From Phlebopus portentosus (Eukaryota > Basidiomycota > Agaricomycetes > Boletales > Boletinellaceae), in NCBI GenBank assembly GCA_037892935.1, contig JAYXKI010000002.1, forward strand, positions 744,001 through 808,000: a stretch of 64,000 nucleotides of DNA, written 5' to 3'. Each line of letters opens with the position of its first letter. Positions within the stretch are counted from its first letter, which is position 1. Shown here piece by piece: positions 21,645 through 33,711 of the stretch. Both the position numbers and the translations under genes were made by a program. The notes under the pieces were generated by a model, which saw only the letters and a list, made by a program, of their open reading frames with translations, did no database searches and had not been told where the DNA came from.

Positions 21645-23730
21645 CTACATTACGAAACGAGACCAATTGATCTGTAAAGCCCATGTTCGTTCACTGTAAT
21701 AATTGGGCATGGTAAACCATACGCAACTAAAAAGGAAAGGAACGGTACTCACGAAGTCCCAAAGCGTTCCGAAGCAGTGGATGCCAGCTTCTTTGCATCC
21801 CTCCATGAGTTCCGAATTCCCGATGTAGTTAGAAGTGATGAAAACCACTAAGTTTTAATGGTTAAGCTTTGTTTGTCGCATAATAATTTCCAGCGACGTA
21901 CCTTCTGCTCCGAAGGAATAGTAGACCTCTTTGAGAATCTTCATTGAGTCAGGGCGTCCCCTAAGAAGAGATGCATGAGAAATTTCATGTCCTGCAACAG
22001 ACAATTCGTCGATAAACATACCCTCGTGCCTTGCTATCCCACAGGATGTACCTAAAGAAGACCATTACGATACTTTTCTTATCCACACGAGCGAATCATA
22101 CATACCGTTCCGGTGGCATGTGTCGGTATATCAGACCAGAAATGGTGGGACCAAAAGTCTTCTCCTGGTCGCTGCCGATCCAAATCAAGAACCAATTGGG
22201 ACTTTGGATACACGTGGAAAGCGCAGCACCAATGCCAGTCCCAGTGCAAATTCGGACTCCTCGTTTATACAACGTGGAGGTATTAGAGACACCAGCGAAT
22301 TTGAGCTCTCGAGTCCATAGCGTAGCCGGAGGATCATTCACCAGGCTTCGCGTAAAGTCGCCTTGAACACCACAGATCATGTAGTGGTACTTCGCATGTG
22401 TCCCCTCAGAAATAATCCCGAAAGCATGATACTCCATGATGCAAGATCGGGAAATACGTCCGAGCAAGCCTTGCTGCATTCCACGTTTGAAACGGACGAT
22501 GGCGACCTTAGGAGAAGGAAGTTCGATGTCGACAGGCACCTCGCGAACGCATACCCATGGAATAAGGACCCTAAGGTGTCGATGTGAGTCCCGTTCGGTC
22601 CTCGGATTGAAAAGAGACTTACAAAACAGTCATTCCCGAGATAAACCAGAAGTCCTGCTGACGTGCTACGTGAGTGCCACTGAGATTCCAAGAACGAGTG
22701 TCTGGATCATAGGTATCTCCAAGAATCGTGAATACCCATCTGAAAGATAGCATCGCCATTAGTCCACGTAGTGAAGTATAGGTACAATGGATGACTTACG
22801 TGAAGACTATTCCAGCCCAACCTACGAAACGGTGATGACGCTCAAAGACACTGGCATAGAACGTTAATACAGATTCTGCCAGGAACATTCAAAAAATGCC
22901 CTACTTATGGTGAGTGTTCCGGACCCAAGGGAAAGCACTCAAGGCACTAATAGCAACGGCGAGGTTCGTAAAGACTCCCGCAATCAGGACTGAATCATGC
23001 TGAACATCGTGCTGACGGAAAGTGTCCACGACTTTCAGAGTCAGCCAAGCTAACCCGGAGAGAGCACATCCCGAATGAATTCCACCCAAATGCTAAGATT
23101 TAAAAGCTTAATGGAGGCGAGACCTCGCAGAGGAAAGAACGTTCCATACCTGGAGAACAGACGTGCAGCCAAGTCTGAACCACAAAGGTGGCCATTTCGC
23201 GAAGAATGTGTTGACAAACCAATAGAGAAAACGTCCGAACAGTTCATTGCGCATCAGAATCGCGAAGAATAGGTTGCCCAGAATAAAGGCACCAGGATAT
23301 TGAAGAGGATACTGCCATTTCCCTGAGGCAGCAAAACCAATACCGATGGCATTCAGCGTCACGACGAAGGTAAAGAATTTTCTGGCAGGGTATCAGACTG
23401 TGATGCACAAAGATCTGGAATATGAAATCTGACTTACCTGTATGTGTTGAACCAGATTTTGAAAAGTATCCACTTCGATACCTTCTTTTTCTTCGCAGCG
23501 GGGCGAGCAGGGGCCTGAGCAGGCGTTGGAATGGGCTCTTTCTTCTCCTTGGGCGCGGGAAAGACGCTAACTGTCGTAAGAGCCTTCTTCTCATCAACCG
23601 GATATGATGGCGCCTGCCGGGCAAAAGCAGGGACTAAGGCCCCTGGGCGTTGCTCGTGAACGTCGATGAGACCTTTCTCAGCGTCGCTGTAAGCAGGTGT
23701 GCTTCCTTCCATCAGTGTCTTTGAAGACAT
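21645..23730 (-). CDS. TmpA-like integral membrane oxidoreductase
   Basis: Multi-pass membrane protein resembling the fungal TmpA family (A. nidulans TmpA, a putative flavin/NAD-linked membrane oxidoreductase affecting conidiation). The N-terminus (MSSKTLMEGSTPAYSD) is hydrophilic with a Lys/Pro-rich stretch. Membrane segments follow: FFTFVVTLNAIGIGF, FILGNLFFAILM, HLGGIHSGCALSGLAWL, VLIAGVFTNLAVAISAL, and HHRFVGWAGIVFTWVFTILG. The C-terminal soluble part has a FAD-type motif region (GLLGRISRSCIMEYHAFG) and a dinucleotide-type GTGIGAALSTC, then WIGSDQEKTFGPTISGLI. At least eight introns. The end is AGIHCFGTLWDF plus a short last exon to 21645. Family placement is by recalled motif resemblance; substrate unknown. 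Confidence 0.62.
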
Positions 23731-25126
23731 GTCGTAGAGTGTTCACTACGCTCTAGTGGGAAGAGGGTCTTAAGGCAGCTCGCAAGGGGATAGCGGCGTG
23801 TAGCCCCGTCTTAAAAGCCTACACAGAAGCTCCTTGCTTATCCATTCACACAAGCCTCCATCTCGTGAGAGCAGATGTAGATGACCCAGAGTTGATTCCA
23901 CGCGATGATTTGAGCCACCCTCTACCACGGCGCGAAGGTCCAGAGAGAGAATACAGTAGTCCCAGAATCCCGGTACCTAAAGCAACCGGATCCGACCTGG
24001 TAAACCAGTTTCTCCCGCAATTTCTGAGAAAATGAAAAAGCGCTCGGTATTCCGTTACGGACGTTGGTAAGCACTTTCAACCTGCGAACCGATGAGTCTT
24101 CTTGTCCAAAGCCGTCTCTACTCACACATAATTTCAGGGGGTTCATGGACATTCGCCGATTTGTACGCATTTTGCAGATACAAAAACGTTGAAGTTGTGA
24201 ATAATCGCGGGAACTTATTTGCAGATGTCCAATGTCCTTTGATTGGCAGGTGGCGAGCGACGGCGGCTATAAGGGACCATACCTGCTATGGTCGATGTCT
24301 CGGAGCAATCGCTGCAAGAGGCACGAAGACTTCCACGCGAGCTCGATTAGGAGTGAACGAAAGCCCTAAGATCCCATAGGAGTACCAGAACGGGCCAAGG
24401 ACATGTCGCAGATATCCAAAGATGCATCAGTACGTGAGATGGGAGGCGAGGCGTGTATTTTTGTCCGCCGCAAGTTTGATGCTCATAGGCTTAGCTGCCT
24501 TCCTGCCCTGGAGAAACGGGCCCACGCACGAATTCGTGAGAGGGATGATTGGTGCGAGATCACCTCGACAACCCTCATTTTCCGCTCCATAGAAGTATTC
24601 TTACGTTGAGAGTTATGCAATACTCGATGTTGATTAGCTGCAATACCAAAAAAGAATCGCAAATTGCTTGAGTGGCGAGATACGGCCTCAGAATATAGTG
24701 GTGGTGGAAGAAGACAGCCTTCTCGAGACTTTCCTTTTCTGGATGTTCTCATAATGGAAGGTTTTCCGCCTCATGACGACCGGACCCTCGTATACGGAAT
24801 CAAGCCCTTGGACTCGGTTCAGTTATCACTGCCGACAAATACACAAAGTAAATGGAGCGTCGGCTTCCCACTCAACTGGGACTCGTGAGGCGGCAGAGAG
24901 TTCGCCAAAGTACTTTCATTCCCACTACACTCCGTTTCCTCATGTTAGGTCTTCTTCGAGCGCACTTAACCCACCTTAGTAGTTCAAAGAATAATAATTA
25001 CATGTGATAAATAAGGCACAGAGATTTCCAGAAGTAAAGAAAAAGCATCCAAGAACATGGGCAGAGAGAAAGAGTTATGGCAAAATCGATGAACAAGTAA
25101 AAACATCGGCAGCCGGTCGTATAGTA
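23731..25126. other. Long intergenic stretch without a supported gene
   Basis: Almost 1.4 kb between the start of the TmpA-like gene and the 3' end of NDC80, both on the minus strand. It should hold the TmpA-like promoter (near 23.73-24.2 kb) and the NDC80 3' flank. Short open frames up to about 95 codons occur on both strands. None has a family motif or a convincing exon chain. Confidence 0.45.
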
Positions 25127-27492
25127 TCAGTTCTCCTCAGCAAACTGTCTGAGATTATTGAGATGTCCTGAGACCTCTTCCTGGAATGCAGCCATGTCAC
25201 TACTGCTCTTCAGGATCATCCTGACAGTCTCTTCCTTGAGTCTGTCTACACGTTCGATCTGCTCCTGGTAACTATTACAACGGATGAAGACACGACGAGA
25301 TTAGCCTGAGAGCATTAGCACGGATGAAGTGGGTACGCACGCAATCTGTAATGCCTGAAGACGAGATTTCACCCCAACACCATTGGCAAGAGCTACAGTC
25401 CGTGCATGCGCAAGTTCCTTTTGCAGACGGACTGCTTCTCCGTTAGTCATTAGCGCCTCTTGCTGGGTAGCCTGTTGTGGGTAGTCTGCATCAGATAGCA
25501 GACAGTGACAGAATGGGGGAAATCACTGACGACTCGAACGGCTTCAGCCTCATCCTGAATGGTATTCGTCTTCCTCTCTGTTTCGAAAATCTCCTCTTCG
25601 ACTTTATCCGTCTCAACGCCAACTTCGTCGAGTTCTTGTTCGACCGTGATGACTTCGTTCTCCAGTCGCTGATGCTCTTGTCGCAAATACTCGGCTATAG
25701 TATCCAACGCAGGTTTAATGTCATTCCTTAAGTCAGCCCCTTTGCCATTCATGCTACGCCGCAAAAGCTCCTTTGGGTTTGACGACGCAAAGTTAACTTC
25801 AAGGCGAAGATCTGTTGGAGGCAGTGGAGGTGGTGCAGTTGGGAAGAGGCCCAGTCGGTCAAGGAAGTCTGTATACTCGTCGACAGCCTGCTCCACATTC
25901 TCACTTCGTTTCGCTAATGCCACCTCCAATGAACGCATGTTATTGCTGATGTCCGCATTCTTCCTTCGGAGCTCCTCAAGGATTCGGGTCAATGTCTCTT
26001 GTTCAGAGTTCATGTGGGCAACTTCCTCTGGAGTGAGATTTTGTTCTCTGACGACAACCGCAAGACGCTCCTGTTCTTCTCTTAACTTCTGCAAGTTCGC
26101 AGCTTTAGTCATCGTCACATCAGACCCTGTGTACTATACCAATAACCAATACACTTACTTTCGATTGCGATCTCATTCTCTTCTCTCCTGATAGCCTCGA
26201 TAACGCGTTTCTTGCGATTTTCACAATGCGCCAAATATTCTTCAAGTTTCTTGAGATCCTTCTTCATACTCGAATTTTGAGTTTCCTCATCCACCACAGG
26301 GGCCTATTTATCTAAGCTACCAGTTAACGAGATAAGACGGCATGACATACCGGCTTCTCGGTGAGGTTTTGGTACTCTTGAGACAATGTCTGCATATCAA
26401 TTTTCAGTGCCTCTAGTTCCGCCAATACGCTCTCATTTTTACGAGCTGAGGTCACCATAAAACAAAGGCATTTCAGTAGAAACAGCAGAAACTTACCGTA
26501 TCGGTTCTCTATATATCCATCTTGCTCACTGAAATCATCTTGCCCTGATAAGAAGCCTCCGTAAGCTTCATCATAATAGTACAGAGCCAGAGCAGCATGG
26601 TGGTTATCGTCGTCAAAGCTATCTGGGATCTGCTCTACATCCTGCAGTGTAGGCTCCGAGCTATCCAAATACGCGTATCTGGCCTGATCATAATTACGCA
26701 TGTTACAAGGTTTCAGAGAGTCCAAATGCAAATCACACACCTTCGTTAGTTCCGTGAGCCAGTGGAGCATCGCCAACAGTGATGGCCAAGAGTGCATACT
26801 TGCAGGTGCAGCTAGCCACTTCTTGTCAATGCTATCCGCAAATGGGTAATGATGTGCTTTTAAGATAGGGACGACCTCATCCTCAAACCTCTTCCCCTTC
26901 TCCCCGAACGAGTACAAAGGATCCAGAAGACCGATGAGATGCTCGAATATCGCTCGGAAGTCTTTTGCAGTGGGCGAAAGAAGCGTCTGACGCTGCACTG
27001 TACCCTGGAACTGGCTTTCTTGTAACCATGCCAGGATAGTGTTCCTCAATGTTTGCTGGTATGCCTTATCGCGGATATTCCTTGGATCCTTCTGAGTGTG
27101 ACTAGCCATTGGTGTTGGCGGAACCATTGATTGTCGCCCGCCAGTCCATTGCTGGGGACGTATGCTACTGCAAGATGAAATTACTAGATTCAGATGCACG
27201 CTCAATCTTTTACCTAGTAGTTTGCTCACTTGCGCATAGGTGTTCGTCCAAATGAAGATGGACCAGGTTTCGAGACACTCGGAGGGACATTAAGGCTTTG
27301 AGATGGATAGAGAGAATTTCGGGGAGGGCCAAGGAACTGCTGTGGACCAGCGAATGACTGGCGCAGTCGTACGGCAGGTGTTGGTTTCTTGGCCGTGAAA
27401 GTGAAAGGCCCCGGTACGCCCGAAGCCATAGGCTGCCTGTTCCCGTACGGATCCATGCTTGGCCGCATCGTCCCTCGTCGAGCAGACTCCAT
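25127..27492 (-). CDS. NDC80: Kinetochore protein Ndc80/Hec1
   Basis: Microtubule-binding subunit of the Ndc80 complex. The chosen start at 27492 gives MESARRGTMRPSMDPYGNRQ, a disordered basic tail typical of the family and a target of Aurora B-type regulation. The calponin-homology domain follows after an intron, with DPRNIRDKAYQQTLRNTILA, a loop LLSPTAKDFRAIFEHLIGLL and HSWPSLLAMLHWLTEL. After that a long coiled coil runs to the C-terminus (for example EELRRKNADISNNMRSLEVA; VITVEQELDEVGVETDKVEE), ending SGHLNNLRQFAEEN. About seven introns. It is divergent from MOG1 with 183 bp between start codons. Confidence 0.95.
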
Positions 27493-27675
27493 GGTCGCGT
27501 CGAAGTCCGAGTCGACGTGCCGAAGATCGTGGTTTGAAAGTACACTAACCGTGGGAATCTGTGTTTGTAACACAACTACAAGTACGCGTGACGATACGCG
27601 TTTCCGCATCATCATCATTAATACTCGATTCTCTCCCAACTCCTACCATTCACTGGTAAACGTTTCGTATCAATC
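27493..27675. promoter_or_regulatory. Divergent promoter NDC80 / MOG1
   Basis: Only 183 bp separate the two start codons, so the genes must share regulatory sequence. I see no strong TATA box or known motif. Confidence 0.5.
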
Positions 27676-28318
27676 ATGTCCGTAAAGCGACAATTGTTTG
27701 GTGGTGCTATTACTGCTGAGCTGCCTACGAGCTTTGTTGACGCGTCGTGCGTCTTCACTTATTCTGAACTAGTTTGTATTTAACTGAAGATTTTGTAGAA
27801 CTGTGCGACAAGTACCTGATACTCAAGAGGTCTTCTTCTCTCCTACCTCAGACGTCAGCTACATAGTAGAGATACTACAGAGAGTAGGACCAGATGATCC
27901 TCAAGATGCGGCCAAGTTAAGTATTTCGCCTCAAGCTAGACGAGGCTTCGTATTGATAATCCATAGATTCCACTTCGACTCATTGGCGCATGACAATGAC
28001 GCGCAGGCGAGCGAGGTGCTGAGCGTAGTCGTCCCAGACGAGACGTCACCTTCAGCTACCGGAACCCCATCGCCGATTCTTCTCGATGGCTCTCAACGAG
28101 TTGCGAAGTTTAATCGTGTAACCCCCGACGACATACGCATATTACTCGCCATCTATAGATTTAAAAGCAAAGGTATTGACCTTGTCCTTAGCGCGAACCT
28201 TCCGGTCGCAAAGGAGACTGGCGGCGGCCTCAACGAAGCGGACTTCAATGTCGCAAAGGAGGCATTTCTGACTGCCGCACAAACATTAAAGATCATCGAC
28301 TTTGGCTTATTTGCCTAG
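27676..28318 (+). CDS. MOG1: Ran GTPase-binding protein Mog1
   Basis: Nuclear import factor that binds Ran and promotes nucleotide release. Exons are 27676-27746 and 27799-28318, encoding 196 residues. The N-terminus MSVKRQLFGGAITAELP and the motif FVDASTVRQVPDTQEVF (formed across the 52-nt intron) match yeast Mog1. The C-terminal IIDFGLFA matches the conserved '...SLFA' ending. A central hydrophilic insert (PDETSPSATGTPSP) is longer than in yeast. It is divergent from NDC80. Confidence 0.94.
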
Positions 28319-29686
28319 ACATGTTGCAAATAGAAAAAGAAATCAGTTATGCACTTTGGGGACTTCCTCGAATAAAGCTGTTGCACTAATGTACATAAGG
28401 GGTAAGACAACATGCGACATTCACACTCATTCACAATCAAGGACACAGACTGGGTACAGCATCAATCGATAGGACCTTGTGTTCATCCTTTGTTCAAGAG
28501 GGTACCACGGCCCAGCATTTCATCATAATTGCGTTCTCATACCTACATGGGACCCCGCCATATCTACGTCGCTTCCGGTGCGTGTTTCACATCCGAGCCG
28601 CCTACAGTCGTTCTCTCGGACACAGTCCATACCTGCAGGACTTCTCGGAACAGCTTCTCGCACACAATAACACGTTCTAGAATCTTCATGGCAAACTGGT
28701 GCTGGAGTGTGGTGCCGGTTCCGCTCTCAAAGGAATGGTGTACCGGTCGCTCGGTGACTCGTGAGGATTTTCTCAACCGAGGATTGAGCTGCTACTATCT
28801 CCTCCGGGATTCTTATTCAGTTCTGCTCCTCCATACTGCCGCGCTCATGATGCATACAGATGCCGTGTCAGAAGTCCTTTAGGACACGCCAACAACTTTG
28901 TTCCCCGGGCACGTAAACGGCACCATGTCAAATAAAGACTTTTCTTCTCTGAGGTTAACATAGTGACTTTCTTATCAAACAAATCCAGAACTTTGTACAG
29001 GAAAGCATCACATGAGAGATAACAGCATGAACTACTGTGAACCCGCATCCGTGTGGGCTGACTCATTTCTGCTACTTTCAAGCCCCTTAGATCCACGACT
29101 GTCGAACATCCTTGCCTTCTAACTGCGATGGGTTATCAAGGGTATTCACTACAATATCAAAGCCTCTTGTTTAACTGCCCAGAAAGCAGCCAGACTTCAC
29201 ATCAACGATGTTCAATTAAATGTTATCATCGGACTTGAGCCTTTCACCTCAATCGGTCCCGTTATAGCAACGGCACCGACGCAAGGTATGTGATGTCATA
29301 TACTCATAGTATATGTTCTCAGCCTATAGGATTACCCTTGCTAGCGTGCAAACGACAAAGGAACCGAGCGCTCATGAACCCCTTGACTTCACGTCCCACT
29401 AGCAAGATAGTTATTGACTCAACCTCAACGCCTTTATCTGAAGAAGCCCGTCATATCGACAACAATCACAACATGGAATTGATATTGAGGAATAATAGTA
29501 CATCTTTGTTTGTTGCCCGCGTTAAACAACTATCACGTTTCAGGAGGTACCAGGTACTCCTAACTACTGATACAGCGGCAAACTACAGGTGACAGTATTC
29601 CGAGAAGTGAAACAGATGAATGGTCAGCGTGGGAGGGAGATGGGATAATGGTGATAACCAGAATGATAATTCACATAAAGCAACTC
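28319..29686. other. Convergent spacer with coding-like remnants
   Basis: Nearly 1.4 kb between the 3' ends of MOG1 and the MIT-domain gene. Most of it looks non-coding. One plus-strand piece near 28681-28740 reads GKLVLECGAGSALKG, like motif I of S-adenosylmethionine-dependent methyltransferases. It is flanked by stops, and no further motifs or splice sites make it a gene. See the separate pseudogene entry. Confidence 0.4.
28560..28765 (+). pseudogene. Possible methyltransferase remnant
   Basis: On the plus strand a frame reads from about 28560 through SEQLLAHNNTF, a stop, then NLHGKLVLECGAGSALKG before another stop. The second segment resembles the SAM-binding motif of small fungal methyltransferases (Efm7/Nnt1 group: helix, charged turn, then VLELGAG). 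No later motif was found. It may be a decayed fragment or chance; an alternative minus-strand frame (AMKILERVIVCEKLFREVLQ) overlaps it. Confidence 0.2.
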
Positions 29687-31402
29687 TTAATTCCCTTCTT
29701 TTGCACTAGCCTCTGCGGCGGCTTCTCCCTCTGGATCCTCGTCAATGCGTTCTTGAACGCCAGTGCTTAGGCCTCCTGCGGCACTGGCCTTCGCAGCCTT
29801 TTTTCGCTTTGCGGACTCCTTGAGCTTCTCCCACCGCTCTCGGAACTTCGCAATGCTTGCTTTCTGTAAAGAAGAGTAAGAATAAGTCAAACGCTTGAAC
29901 GAGGAGAACGGCAAGTGGAACAGTGACGAACCTGCTTCTCGTTCTCCAAACGGACGACACGAAGCTCATCTTCCAGTTCCTTGATTCGATGTAAGAGGCC
30001 TGGCTCCCTGTCACGACTAGTGATCCCTACAGCCTGCATTGGATTTGAAGCCAGTGGTGACGAGCCGACGCCAGCTAGGCTTGCCATTGAGTTCATGGGA
30101 GCAAAACATGTTGAAGCGACCATTGCACGTTGAGCCTACGTAAAGTCAAAACAAGGTAAGCATCTTAATCACGATAACAAAGAAGCTGGAAAACAAGCCT
30201 CTTTGCGGGCGAGCATGATGTTATCACGTAGATGCTGGTCCTGCTCATTCCTGAGTTTAATTTGCCTGCGAACTGCACTCATATGTTTCTCCATTGCCTC
30301 CAGTTTGGACTTGAGGTCCGCATTTTCCTTCTTTAGGCGAGTCGATGACGAAAGATCGGAAGACGAAGACGACACAAAGCAAAAGTCATCCAGTGAATCA
30401 TATTCTGACAACGGAGAGTAAGACACTTATGAGAGGATAACCGACAATAGAGGAGGCGACTTGCCATCGTCATCGAGATCAAAGTCATCGGCATCTGCAG
30501 ACAAGGATTCCTTGACTTCCGATTTCTTCTGCGAGCTGCTTGGAGTGACTGGTTTTGGATTTTGTGTTCCAGAGTCGGTACCATTTTCTTCCGGGTGCGA
30601 CTGTGTGGAAGCTGTACGGCTTTCAACAGCATCCAGTGCTGCCATAGCGGCAGTCTGGAAGGATATGGGTTGAGATAAGTTATACATGATCTCCCCAGTC
30701 ACTTTCCAGAACAAATCAAAAGGGGAGTCTTCTCCACCATTCTCGGTCTATGTAGTTAAATTCCAAAGCTTCCGTCAATCAAGGAAGACCAGACAATAAT
30801 AAGAATGAGCACCTGTTGATTTAAGACCATGAACGATTCATCGAACGTGGTCGCTGATGAATCAAGATTCTTTACACGGGATCGAACTTGCAATGCTGAT
30901 CCAGAGGGGGAGCCTGCTTCATGGTCACCGCCTTTAGACGGGCCACGGGAAGACTGATTTGTTTGTGGCAATGAAGGATCTTTGCCCTCTTCTTTGAGCT
31001 TCGCGATACGTCGCTGCAAGTCTTTTCCGACGGAGAAGTGATGATTGCACAGCTTGCGCAACGTCTCTTTTGTCTATCGCCAAGGATGTGGAGAAAATGA
31101 AACGGATAGACATCATAGAGGATTCACATTGACAATAAGAATATGACACCAAGATACAACTGACCGACGTACGTGTTCATCTGTTGACTGATTCACGCAT
31201 GTCTGAAATGCCTCCGCGGCCTTGTAGTGTTCCTCCGCCGCCGGAATGAGCAGACCCTTTGCATAGTAGTCGGAAGCGTTGATCGCATGCTCGTGACCCT
31301 GTATAGGAGGTCCCCAAGGCCGATGATGACACGTCAGGAATGAGTAGATCGAGCCAGCATGGTAGCAAATACCTGATCGAGAGATGACATTGTTGCAGAC
31401 AT
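29687..31402 (-). CDS. MIT-domain coiled-coil protein, Atg38/NRBF2-like
   Basis: The start at 31402 (MSATMSSLDQ) splices to an MIT-type helical domain, HEHAINASDYYAKGLLIPAA then EEHYKAAEAFQTCVNQS, and continues with RKLCNHHFSVGKDLQRRIAK. Later segments are a Ser-rich linker, SPFDLFWKVTGEIMYNLSQP, an acidic block (DADDFDLDDDGKSP), and two coiled coils (RLKKENADLKSKLEAMEKHM; LHRIKELEDELRVVRLENEK). The tail is Lys/Ala-rich and ends AEASAKEGN. This order, MIT then coiled coil with an 'FWK' motif between, resembles Atg38/NRBF2, the accessory subunit of the autophagy PI3-kinase complex. The call is tentative because sequence similarity in this family is low. About five introns. Confidence 0.5.
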
Positions 31403-31758
31403 CTTGTAAAATAGACCGCTCGTCGTGGACGTTCTGAAGGAATGGATGCAGGCAAGCACGCCGTAGGCATCCTGTTTTGGCAGCGTGTCGGTTCGGCATA
31501 TGCCGAAGTAAGAAGTGATCGACGCAGATCGACGCTCTCCTGGCCGACACAAGTGCCGAGACTGCGCCTCACTAAACAACAATTACTTGGCTCAGTTCTC
31601 CGAGACTTGTCTTCCGGCGAAACAATGCACGACGGAATTAGTATAAATTCACAAACTCGCGTTAGAATGAATTACCACTACAATCATCCTCCCCCATTTC
31701 AACTCTCTGCGAGCTTAAACTTGTTCCAGAATATTTAAGAGTTCATTGATTGTACGCT

Positions 31759-33252
31759 ATGAACGGCTTCGCGGAGCATATCTCCGCTCCGAAGATATCT
31801 AATGCTACTAAGCATTATCATGCAGAGGTCTGTCAATTTAGCCTCTATCACCTGCTCATTCTGATTTGTTTGCCACAGAACAGAGCGCCGAGGAATTCCA
31901 GACAATCTAGAGAGTTCATTCCCAGAGAGCCTAGTCCCGACAAAGATTATTACCCTGCGATACCACCCAAACACATCAGAGCTAAACATTCATATCGCAA
32001 CTCTTGTAAGTATTAGTTTGCCGATGATAGACTGAAAGCAGCAATTAATTATTTCTCCATTTTAGATCCTCAGAGCAAGCGCGAGATGAAAGAATGGATC
32101 GTTGCTTCCGAATCGTTCAATGGTGATGACAACTGCCGGTCGACTTCGCCTGGTCCAAGCATTGTACGTGATTAATACATACAATTATTTTCTGTATGTT
32201 CAACTCTAATCTTTTGTGTCAGCCTATAGACAATACTACGACTCGTCCTCGTAGGTCGTCCCTGCGTCAACCAGGGGTGAGTTTATACCTTCAATTTCTC
32301 GCCACAGGTTCCCTTACTTTATTTTCAGAGGTCCCACCGTCGCAATTCCGCCTCGCCGAAGCATGTCCATTTCAGTTCGGCGGACATAATATATGAGCCG
32401 TTCGACTCGCGGGACTCACAGACGATTGAGCAAATCTTGGACATGCTAAAGATGCCCTCGCGTTCAATTCCTTCAATTCCCCCGGAATCATCTTATTCTG
32501 TAGTTGTTCGTCACACGGATGCAGCGCACGATTATCCCAAGCCGGTCTCACCGGCACGTAGCTTTATGGAGACGGTCAACAGCGTGCAAACTGAATTGGT
32601 CGGCGATGCCGGACGCCCTCGTTACTCCAGAAACCAGAGCATTGATCATCCAAAGCAGACACTTGGGAGAAGTAGTCCCCACCGCGATGGGCAGTACGAG
32701 GAAGAGTTCCGCGCGGACGTCCAGTCGCCTCTTCGCTACACCAAGCGGGACGTCCGCTCTGAGCTTATGTCTGCGCCTCGAGCGGGACAAGCGAGCAAAC
32801 GCCATTCAATACCCCATTACGAGACTCATTCTCAGCGTCAGGCGCATGCCCGTATGGAGTCTTACTCTCGCCCCCGCGGAAACTCTGTCCCGCAGCCGAG
32901 GTCGAATCGGTCCTCGCTTGAATCAGAAGCTACTCTCGTCAATGCGGAGCAGGCATGGGCTCCTGCTAAGGTGATTCTCAAAGACGAAGAGGTTTACCAC
33001 CCTGAAGAAGTTGATGTCAACGAGCCAGTTGTTTATGCTCCCAAGGTAATGAATTACGTTTTACACTGGTAGCGATTGCTCATTTTACTCGTGACTCTAG
33101 GATGGAAATATGCTTCGTCGATCAGATGCACAGCGTCTTCCTTCGGTAACGCGTCGTCACAAGGTATGTTACATTTCTGAATTTACTATGCCTATAGAAT
33201 ATACTTACGCACCCTCTAGTTGTTGCAGAACATCGCACGCATGTGGGGCTAG
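31759..33252 (+). CDS. Disordered Arg/Ser/Pro-rich protein, unknown function
   Basis: Multi-exon gene with no recognised domain. The start at 31759 gives MNGFAEHISAPKISNATKHY. Exons then join through SRQSREFIPREPSPDKDYYP, KREMKEWIVASESFNGDD, RRSSLRQPG, RSHRRNSASPKHVHFSSADI (begins at 32332) and QTIEQILDMLKMPSRS. A long Arg/Ser/Pro-rich exon follows to VVYAPK, then DGNMLRRSDAQRLPSVTRRHK and a last short exon ending ARMWG at 33252. All junctions keep frame with GT-AG ends. It is probably largely unstructured with possible phosphorylation sites (RRSS, RRNS). The true start could lie a little upstream. Confidence 0.62.
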
Positions 33253-33711
33253 AACTCTGTTCGACCACATCGCAACTAGTTCGCATTATGGGGGCGCGAT
33301 TGCTATGTTCTGTCTTGCAATTGTTGAGCTCATGGAATTTTGTCTCATTTTTTTTTTGTTCTCAGACTGCACTGCCTGTGTTATCTTACGGAAAGCCAAA
33401 ATCGTTATTATTTCGTGTATTCTCTGTTTGTTTTGATGTCTCGGTTTTTTGGAGCTTGTGTACTGCTTGCAAGTAGTACCAGCGTGTCACGTTTCGGATT
33501 ATTTCACTATTGCTACATTACTCCTCGTCTTATTCTCCTGTATCGGTCCGGGACTGTAAATAAAACACGAGTTGAATTCATACATTTCCTTGTTCATGTA
33601 CTCCAATCTGTCCACCAAATAAACTCCATATCATACATCACACTCCATTTTATCACTTCATGCTTTTGGGTTTGGCCTTGAATCAGCTCATTTTCGTATC
33701 TGTTGCAACAT
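33253..33711. other. Convergent 3' spacer
   Basis: AT-rich spacer between the 3' ends of the disordered-protein gene and EGT1. Open frames here are hydrophobic by composition. No gene was seen. Confidence 0.5.

Noticed and set aside
33340..33681. Hydrophobic plus-strand frame in the spacer before EGT1
   Set aside because: AT-rich 3' region of converging genes with no motif.
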